64,000 nt of DNA from Typhlomys cinereus. Its lineage: Eukaryota; Chordata; Mammalia; Rodentia; Platacanthomyidae. A program made the position numbers and the translations under genes. Shown here piece by piece: positions 56,858 through 64,000 of this stretch (its first letter is position 1; each line of letters begins with the position of its first letter). The notes beneath the pieces were generated by a model that saw nothing but the letters and a program-made list of their open reading frames with translations, was not told where the DNA came from and did not search any database. The stretch covers positions 1,128,919 through 1,192,918 of the forward strand of contig JALPQD010000517.1 in assembly GCA_023101885.1 (NCBI GenBank), written 5' to 3'.

Positions 56858-56872
56858 GGGGTTTTCACTATT
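56858..56872 (+). repeat. TSD at the 3' end of the 6-kb L1
   Basis: GGGGTTTTCACTATT, identical to 63128-63142. Here it abuts the T-rich complement of the L1 A tail. Confidence 0.96.
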
Positions 56873-57843
56873 TTTTTATTAATACATTTTTATTATTATT
56901 TCAGCTCATACAAACTTATTAGGTACACCAGTTCCCTCTCTCCCTCCTCCTCCCCCCATACCCCCTGCTCCCTCCCTACCCCCTCCCTCCCGATCCCCCA
57001 GTGCGCTCCCTCCAATTCCCCGAGAGTCCTTTCTTGTGTATGCCTGATTTTCCTCTGGGCCCTCCTCTCCGATGACATACAGGACCCAGTGGCCTTTCCC
57101 TAACCCTTTCCCGTGTTCCCCTTAGGTATAGGAACACTGCTGGGCTGCCAATCCCTGCCTCCAAGGATCTTGGTTCCTTTAGCGATGTTGGACTTTGTGG
57201 GGTCAATAGTGTGTTGGACAATGCGCAGGGCATGTAAAGTCCAATTATGATTGCTTCAGCCTAACTTGTATGGAGTATCTTACATATCATTGCTCCTCCA
57301 TCCTTTTGCTCTCACATCTTACCGCCCTCTTCCGCAAATTTCCCTGAGATTCAGGATGGGGAGAGATTAAGCTGGCCTAGTTCTAGGTGGTTGATATAGA
57401 ATCTCTGAAGTTGGATTGTGGTTTGTTGTTTTCTTTTGCAGTTTTGCTGCTCCTGCAATGCCCTTCACTCCATCCTGGTGGGCATTGTATGTTACCACCT
57501 GGCCAGAGACAAAAAGCTGTTAAACTGAGTCTTGTGATAAAAGCACATTCAAAGGTAGATGTAATAAAGTGGGAAACAACAGTGAGGGAGGGGTCTATCA
57601 CCCATTTGCAAAATGGTTACTTTTTATCTGCCCGACTATATGCCCTCCTCTTCTGGTGAATCATACCCCCTCAGTAGTAAATGATCAGGAACAAAAGTCT
57701 GTGAACTTAATCAGTGTCTCATTACTTATTTGAGTCCTTGATGGAGGCCTGTTTTCCCTGCTGTACATGGTCCCTTCTCTCCTTGTTTCTGGTGTGGCCC
57801 TTCTACCCCATCCCTCCTGTTCATAATCCTTGGAATCCTGTCT
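56873..57843 (-). other. L1 3' UTR
   Basis: About 970 bp between the ORF2 end and the A tail. It matches, by shared text, the truncated copies at 33139-33922, 36105-37158 and 46021-46451 (for example ccagaaacaaggagagaagg, cctccctcactgttgtttcc and atgtcatcggagaggagggc on the sense strand). The short frames in it are not coding. Confidence 0.9.
56933..57000 (-). other. G-rich tract (minus strand), potential G-quadruplex in L1 3' UTR
   Basis: The plus strand is C-rich (cctcctcctccccccatacc and following). On the L1 sense strand this is a series of G runs 70-130 nt before the A tail. Confidence 0.75.
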
Positions 57844-60800
57844 CTAGGTGGGCTGGGTGGGTTTGGTACTGGACCACCTATTAGGAGTACATACGGCGCT
57901 TAATTTTCTGGGTCTGGGATACTTCACTTAAATAATTGTTTCTAATGACATCCATTTCCCGGCAAATTCCAGTAATTCATCATTTTTGATGGCGAGTAGT
58001 ACTCCATTGTATAGATGTACCACTGTTTCCTTATCCACTCGTCAACTGTTGGACATTTGGGTTGATTCCATGTCTTTGCTATTGTAAACAGTGCTGCTAT
58101 GAACATGGTCCTGCTTGTGCTATTGAGGTGAACCTCTGCTGTATGGGGGGTTATTCCCAAAAGTGGAATATCAGGGTCATATGGCATTTCAATCTTTAAT
58201 TTCTTTAAGAATCTCCAGATGGCTCGCCAGAGTGGCTGTATGAGCCTGCATTCCCACCAGCAATGTAGGACAGTTGCCCTCTCTCCACATCCTCTCTAGC
58301 ACTTGGTGTTGTTTGTATTGTGGATTTTTGCCATCCTGACCGGGGTGAGATGATATCTCAGGGAAGTTTTGATTTGCATTTCTCTATGGCTCAGGAAGTG
58401 GAGCATTTTTTAAGATATTTGTTAGACATTTTAATTTCATCCCTGGTAAAGTTTCTTTTAAGTTCCAGGGCCCATTTTTTAATTGGGCCATTGGTTTCCT
58501 TGGTGTTTAGTTTTCTAAGTTCTTTGTGCACTCTGGACAGCAGAGTTCTATCAGATGTGTGGTTAGTGAAGATTTTCTCCCATTGTGTGGGTTGCCTTTG
58601 AGCTCGAGTTACAGTCTCTTTATCTGAACAGAATCTCTTTAATTTCACAAGATCCCAACTGTTGAGAGTTGGTAGCAGTGACTGTGCCATTGGATGTCTG
58701 TTTAGGGAATGTTGGCCTAGCCCAATCAGCTCGAGGGAGTCCCCTATCCTTTCAACTATGGTTTTTATAGTCTCTGGCCTGATACCCAGGTCCTTGATCC
58801 ATTTGGAATTAGGTCTTGTATGTGACAAGTATGGGTCCCGCTTTATCTTCTGCTGTGGAGATCCAGTTTTGCCAGCACCATTTGTTGAAGATGCTGTTCT
58901 TTTTCCATTGGATTTTTTGGGCCCCTTTGTAATTTTGTGGGCTTATATCTGGGTCTTCAATCCTTATCCTTGTCTGTGTGTCTATTTTGGAGCCAGTACC
59001 AGGCTTCTTTATAACTATGGATTTGTAGTATAGACTTAGGTTTGGTATGGTAATACTTCCAGCAGTGTTTTTGTTACTCAGGATTGTCTTTGCTATCCTG
59101 TCGTTTTTGTGCCTCCATATGAACTATGAGATTGTTTGGTAACTTCTTTGAAGAATTGCTTTGGGATTTTGATTGGTATAGCATTGAATCTGTTATATTG
59201 CCTTTGGTAGGATGGTCATTTTTCGATGTTGATTCTGCCAATCCAGGAACAGGGAGGTCTTTCCACCTTCTGGTGTCTTCTGATATTTCTTTCTTTACGG
59301 TTTTAAAGTTTTATTGTAAAGCTCTTTTACCTCCTTGTTAGGTTTTACCAAGGTATTTCATTTTTTAGGGGCTATAGTAAATGGGATTGTTTCTCTCAAG
59401 GCTTTTTCACTTCTTTCATTCTGGCATATAGGAAGGCCTGATTTTTGCACATTTATTTTGTATCCTGCCACCCTGCTGAACTTCTCAATTAGTTCCAGAG
59501 CTTCCTGGTGGAGTTTTTGGGATCACTCAGGTATAAGATCATGTCATCTGCAAATAGGGATAGCTTGACTTCTCCTTGCCGATTTGATTCTTTTTTTTTT
59601 TNNNNNNNNNNNNNNNNNNNNNNNNNATTTGAATCTCTCTTATGTCCCTTTCTTGTCTTATGGCTTCAGCTAAGACTTCAAGTACAATATTGAATAGAAG
59701 TGGTGAGAGTGGACAGCCTTGTCTAGTTCCTGATCGAAGTGGGAATGCTTCCAATTGTTCCCCATTGAGCATAATCCTTGCTGTGGTCTTGTTGTATACA
59801 GCTTTTCTTATATTGATAAAGGTTCCTTCCATTCCCACTGTCTCTAGCGTTTTGATCATAAAAGGCTATTGGATCTTGTCAAAAGCTTTTTCTGCATCTA
59901 TCTAGAGTATCATGTGGTCTTGGACTTTGGACTGGTTTACATGATGAATTACATTTATTGATTTGCGTATGTTGAACCAACCTTGTGTGCCGGGGATGAA
60001 GCCTACTTGGTCCCCGTGAATGATCTTTTTAATATGTTTTTGAATCCGATTTGCTAAAACTTTGTTGAGAATCTTTGCGTCTGTGTTCATCAGAGAGATC
60101 GGCCTATAGTTTTCTTTTTTAAGTGAATCTTTATTAGGTTTTGGGATTAAAATGATATTAGCTTCATAGAAGAAATTTGGTAGTGTTCCTTCCTTTGCTA
60201 TTTGATGGAACAGTTTAAGGAGTATTGGTGTTATTAACTCCTTAAATGTCTGGTAGAACTCTGTGCTGAATCCATCTGGTCCAGGACATTTTTTGGTGGG
60301 AAGATTCAAGATTACTTCCTCAATTTCCTTATATGTTATAGGACTATTTAAATAATTCACAACTTCCTGATTCAATTTAGGTAAGTTGTGTTTACTTAGA
60401 AATTCATCCATCTCTTTTGTGTTGTCAAACTTCACAGAGTATAATTTTTTGAAATATGATGTTATAATTTTCTGGATTTCTTGGGTATCAGTAGTGATAA
60501 CTCCATGTTCATTTCTAATTTTGTTAATTTGGGTTTTCTCTCTCTTGCTTTTGGTTAATTTAGCTAGGGGTGTATCAATCTTATTGATTTTTTCAAAGAA
60601 CCAGCTTTTTGACTGGTTGATTTTTTCTATCGTTTTCTTAATCTCGATTTCAGACATTTCTCCCCTTATTTTGCTAATCTCCTCTCTTCTACTACCTTTG
60701 GGATCAGATTGCTCTAATTTCTCTAAAGCTTTCAGCTGCATTAAGTTGTTTATTTCTGATGTTTCCATTTTTTTGATGTAGGCATTAAGAGCTATGAACT

Positions 60801-61682
60801 TACCTCTTAGAACAGCTTTCATTGTGTCCCAGAGATTTTGGTAAGTTGTATTTTCATTATCATTCACTTTCAGGAAATCTTGAATTTCCTTTTTAATTTC
60901 TTCCTGAATCCAGTTCTCATTCAACATCATATTGTTAAGTTTCCAGGAGTTAGTGTATTTTCTCTTGTTTGCTGTGTTGTGGATGTCCAGCTTTAGGCCA
61001 TGGTGGTCTGACAGGGCACAGGTTAGGATTTCAACTTTTTTGTACATGTGTAGATTCGTTTTGCGGCCCAGTATGTGATCTATTTTGGAGAAAGTTCCGT
61101 GTGCTGCTGAGAAAAATGTGTATTCTTTGGTGCATGGGTGAAAAGTTCAATAGAGATCTGTAAGGTCCATTTCTTTAAGGGTTTGATTAAGGTCCAAAGT
61201 GTCTCTGTTAAGCTTTTGACCTGTTGATCTATCCCATGTTGAGAGGGCGGTGTTGAAGTCCCCAGGAATTATCGTTTGGGGGTTGATTTCTTGCTATAGA
61301 CGCTGTAGGGTTTTCTTAATGAATGTGGAGGGGCCCGTATTGGGTGCATATATGTTCAGTATTGTGAAGTCTTCCTGGTGAATTGTACCTGTGACTAAAA
61401 TGTAGTATCCATCCGTGTCTCTTATAATTTTCTTTGGTTTGAAGTCCACTTTGTCTGATATCATAATGGCTACCCCTGCCTGTTTTCTGCTTCCATTAGC
61501 TTGTAGAATTATTGACCAGCCTTTCATTTTTAGGGCATGCCTATCTTTTGTGGTGAGATGGGTTTCCTGCAGGCAGCAGATTGATTTTTAAACCAAATTT
61601 GTAATCTGTGTCTCTTGATCGGTGAGTTAATTCCATTAACATTTAGTGTTATAATGGTGAAACTATTTTTGATTCCAGACAT
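57844..61682 (-). pseudogene. L1 ORF2 (endonuclease-reverse transcriptase), disrupted
   Basis: A start (MSGIKNSFTIITLNVNG) lies at 61682. An endonuclease block at 61294-61527 contains AGVAIMISDKVDF and ILNIYAPNTG. The 381-codon frame 59902-61047 contains [15 protein letters not shown] and NYRPISLMN of the reverse transcriptase. [20 protein letters not shown] follows at 59539-59859 and the FADD catalytic motif is at 59543-59554 in another frame. The C-terminal region includes MPYDPDIPLLGI and FTIAKTWNQPKCP. The expected length (about 1,280 codons) is retained, but stops, frameshifts, a small loss after FKNQ and an N gap break it. Confidence 0.95.
59602..59626. other. Assembly gap (25 N) within ORF2
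   Basis: Twenty-five N follow an 11-T run (59591-59601), about 50 bp from the FADD codons. The frame on one side ends [11 protein letters not shown]. On the other side it resumes with lysines and then QIGKE. In the family these two parts are adjacent, so the T run and the N block probably represent unresolved or spurious sequence. Confidence 0.97.
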
Positions 61683-61732
61683 TTATTATGTTTAGTAGTT
61701 TTTATAAGTATATTGCTTCTCTTTTAATGGTG

Positions 61733-62794
61733 TTATACTTGCCTTCTGTTCTCCTGGATATGCCTGTTTTTTTCTTCACGCTTGAGTATCATTTCTAGCA
61801 TTTTTTGAAGGCCTGGTTTGGTGGACATGTATCCCTTCAAGTTGTCTTTGTGCTGGAAGATTTTTCTTTCTCCCTCGATCATGACTGATAGTTTTTCGAG
61901 TAAATCAGCCTAGGTTGACATTTTTGCTCATTCAATACTTGAAGTATGTCTCTCTTAAGCTCTTCTTGCTTTTAGTGTTTCCATTGAGAAGTCATTTGTT
62001 ATTTTAATAGGTTTACCTTTAAAAGTGACTTGTTTTTTCTCCCTTGAAGCTCTCAGCACCAGTTCTTTATCTTGAATGTGGAGTGTTTTGACTATTATTT
62101 GCTGTGGCGAGCTTCTGTTTTGGTCATATCTGTTTGGGGTGCAGAATGCCTCTTGTATATGGATGGGCCTCTCTTTTTTTAGATGAAAGTTTTCCTTGAT
62201 GATCGTTTGAAAAATTTCCTCAGGGGTGGTATTTTGAGATTCTTGCTCTGGTATTCCATAAATACGCATGTTGGGCTTCTTCAGGGTGTCTCATATCTCC
62301 TGGACATTTCTCTCAAGTATCTTTTTGGCTTTAACAATCTCTTCCATTGAGCTGGTTAATACTCCCACTTTATCTTCAAGATCTGAAATTCTGTTTTCTG
62401 CTTTGTTAGTTCTGCTGGTAAGACTCTCTGTGGAGTTCTGAGTTGAAGATAACTTGTCTTTTAGCTCAGTTTTAAACTCTGCTTGAGTCTGCTTTAACTG
62501 CTCTATGCCAGTTTTTGATTCTTGCACTGTTTTTCTCAACTCCTCCATGTGTCTGTTGTGTTCCTCCTCAAAGCGATTGATTCAATTATGTAATTCCTCC
62601 CGGATTTCCTCTTTCATAGTATTGAACATGGTAATGATCATATTTTGAAGGTCGTTATCCTGAGTCAGGCTTTCTTGGCCATTTTCCATGGGTTGGTTCT
62701 GGTTGGAGTCTAACATTATGGGATTAATTCCTTCAGTGGGAGATTTGTTTACTTGAGTGTTGTTTCTCATGGATTTGCACTTTGACTTTGGCAT
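61733..62794 (-). pseudogene. L1 ORF1 (RNA-binding protein), disrupted
   Basis: Start MPKSKCKSMRNNTQ at 62794. ORF1p normally forms trimers through a coiled coil and binds L1 RNA. The N-terminal part is followed by a coiled-coil-like region (TNKAENRISDLEDKVG, 62291-62548) and the conserved RRM-side text MRIYGIPEQE, then a C-terminal piece ending near ENRRQV. The span of about 354 codons is normal for L1. In-frame TGA stops lie at 62582-62584 and 62291-62293, and at least two frameshifts occur after RASREKKQVTFKGKP. Confidence 0.93.
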
Positions 62795-62799
62795 TGTCG

Positions 62800-63127
62800 T
62801 TTTAACTCTTAGGATCTTCTTTTAATTTCTGTGCGTTTTTTACTAAACTGAATTATTTGGCCTGGAGTTTTGGGGGTGGGCGGAGACGGAGCTTACCTAG
62901 GTCGAGGTGAGTCCAGGCTGGACCCCCCGCATCCCGGGTGGCGGAGTGGGGGAAGGAAGGATGGGGGACCTGGGGGTGAGCTCGGGCGCACGGGGGGTAT
63001 CCTCTCCTCCTCCCAGGTCCTGCGCGGCGGCTCCGGCTGGATGGTGGGAGGAAGTAGGTCCCTCGGGCGGCCTGGGGCTCTGGGGGTGGGCGGGGACCAA
63101 GCTTACCTGGGTCGCGGCACGGTGAGG
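62800..63127 (-). promoter_or_regulatory. L1 5' UTR with tandem ~210-bp monomers
   Basis: The block cctgg, six further bases, then gggggtgggcgg occurs at 62861 and again at 63071, followed each time by the same kind of text (agcttaccta/tgggtcg). The period is 210 bp. The 5' end therefore holds one full monomer and about 57 bp of a second. The region is G- and CpG-rich, unlike its surroundings. Tandem monomers of about 200 bp act as the internal promoter in mouse L1; by analogy this is the promoter. Confidence 0.82.
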
Positions 63128-63142
63128 GGGGTTTTCACTATT
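63128..63142 (+). repeat. TSD at the 5' end of the 6-kb L1
   Basis: GGGGTTTTCACTATT, followed by AAGGG. This is the original target, with a TATT/AAGG nick. Confidence 0.96.
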
Positions 63143-63729
63143 AAGGGACCAATATGATTGATCGGATTGGACCCACTGGTTATCTGTGAACTCTTAGTTC
63201 ACACCTAAAAGTTCTTTCTTCTGGACCATGTAGAGTATTTGCACGTTCTAGGAGACTGGGGATATCATCCTTGGGGGGTGGGGGCTAGTATGCCTACCAC
63301 AATCGAACATGTTTGAGAAGCTTCAATCCCACAACATTAAAAATATAAAGGAATGGAAGTTTTTACTCATCTGTGCCTGACTGCATTTCTCTTGCTATGA
63401 CTGAAACGTATTCCCTAGCAAAATAAATATGTTGCCATCTTAATCTCTGGTGCCTAGAAGGGGACTGCACTGGGGGGCCACAAGGCAGCTCTGCAGTGAA
63501 AGCCTGCCTCATGGCCTGATGACTGCATTCCCTCCTGAAAACTGAGTCCTTGAAAGTAGTTCTCTGGCTCTCCCTGCTCGTCAAGCTCCAGGGTCTCTAC
63601 CCCCACCCTCTTCCTCTTCCTGCCTAGCTGCTCTCTCTGTCTGTAAGCCCTCTCCACTGTTCTAATGTGCTCCCACCTTAAAGCTAAACCATGGCTCTCT
63701 TGGCCACCAGCCCCTCAACTCTGAATGAG

Positions 63730-63730
<1 letters not shown>
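63143..63730. other. Unique non-coding sequence flanking the L1
   Basis: No repeat or exon recognised. Minus frames of 67-73 codons at 63363-63657 overlap each other and have no known motif. Confidence 0.5.

Positions 63731-63731
<1 letters not shown>

Positions 63732-63782
<51 letters not shown>
63732..63782. repeat. (TG)n/(CG)n microsatellite
   Basis: About 20 TG units followed by gcgcgcgcgtg. Alternating purine-pyrimidine with a CG segment strongly favours Z-DNA. Confidence 0.95.
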
Positions 63783-64000
63783 CCTGTGGAAGTCCAGGTG
63801 TTTCAGAGGTTTTTACATCCAGGCTTTTGATTGGGAGTCCAAGATTTGAGACCAGAGCACACATGGAGGACTAAGATAGTTTGTTTTAGAGGAGTGAAAG
63901 AACAGAACTCATGGATTTCTGGGAGCCAGAAAGAACTTACAGACTCCACAGTCTCCAGACATGGAATTCACGAGGGGCAAGAGAGCCAAAAGGAGCTCAC
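63783..64000. other. Unique non-coding sequence to the window end
   Basis: Nothing recognised. Confidence 0.5.

Larger units (their letters stand above)
56873..63127 (-). mobile_element. Near full-length L1 retrotransposon, inactive
   Basis: About 6.25 kb on the minus strand between perfect 15-bp TSDs. In sense order: 5' UTR with tandem monomers (63127-62800), ORF1 (62794 to about 61733), ORF2 with endonuclease and reverse transcriptase (61682 to about 57844), a 3' UTR with a G-rich tract, and an A-rich tail. The rebuilt empty site reads CTATT/AAGG, an L1 endonuclease-like target. Both ORFs carry stops and frameshifts, so it cannot move by itself. Its length and clean TSDs make it one of the younger insertions here. 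Confidence 0.96.

Noticed and set aside
58662..59033. 123-codon plus-strand frame
   Set aside because: Antisense shadow of the C-terminal half of L1 ORF2.
60386..60781. 131-codon hydrophobic plus-strand frame
   Set aside because: Antisense shadow of L1 ORF2, which reads in the minus direction with recognised reverse transcriptase motifs.
62870..63157. 95-codon GC-rich frame near the L1 5' end
   Set aside because: It lies antisense in the L1 5' UTR monomers. Overlapping frames exist on both strands because the region is G-rich and stop-poor.
1..64000. CRISPR array, bacterial operon or phage-type system
   Set aside because: Tandem repeats here are microsatellites without unique spacers, and the SINE/L1 content shows a mammalian nuclear genome.

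Overview
This is mammalian nuclear DNA, AT-rich and built almost entirely of retrotransposon debris, microsatellites and unique non-coding sequence. I found no exon or intact protein gene that I can support. The longest open frames (up to 433 codons) lie in purine or pyrimidine repeats or in LINE-1 (L1) remains. B1, B2/B3-like and B1-ID SINEs together point to a myodont rodent. The youngest SINE has a B2-type tRNA head (ggctggagagatggctcaggggttaag) but a different body and a CT/CA-rich tail. It does not read like mouse or rat B2, so I suspect a dipodoid (jerboa-like) or another non-murine lineage; this is inference only.

Layout. 1-15 kb: unique AT-rich DNA with old SINEs, a B3 SINE split by a GGAA tract, an inverted young SINE with a perfect target-site duplication (TSD), a 734-bp-period tandem duplication at 7 kb, an old L1 3' end at 11.5-12.4 kb and an LTR-like repeat at 13.1-13.5 kb. 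15-16.3 kb: an old L1 ORF2 fragment cut open by a later 5'-truncated L1 (16-bp TSD). 16-33 kb: mostly unique sequence with scattered SINEs, an inverted old L1 3' end at 26.3-26.8 kb and a head-only SINE with a purine tail at 20.2 kb. 33-37.9 kb: two same-strand 5'-truncated L1 3' ends, one with a probable 3' transduction, and a U6 snRNA retropseudogene. 38-56 kb: LTR-like repeats, young SINEs, another truncated L1 (46.0-46.45 kb) and a 740-bp purine tract. 56.87-63.13 kb: a near full-length L1 on the minus strand with tandem 5' UTR monomers, broken ORF1 and ORF2, a G-rich 3' UTR and a 15-bp TSD. A 25-base N gap sits inside its reverse transcriptase.

The elements share one mechanism. Five L1-type insertions (four L1 copies and the U6 copy) and three SINEs have direct repeats of 13-16 bp, and the clearest ones retain TT/AA-like endonuclease sites. 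So L1 machinery has built much of this window, and its A-rich or purine tails have seeded many of the microsatellites. No previously undescribed gene system was found. The points most worth checking are the 3' transduction, the nested L1, the monomeric L1 5' UTR, the local tandem duplication and the recurrent SINE-purine-tract junctions.
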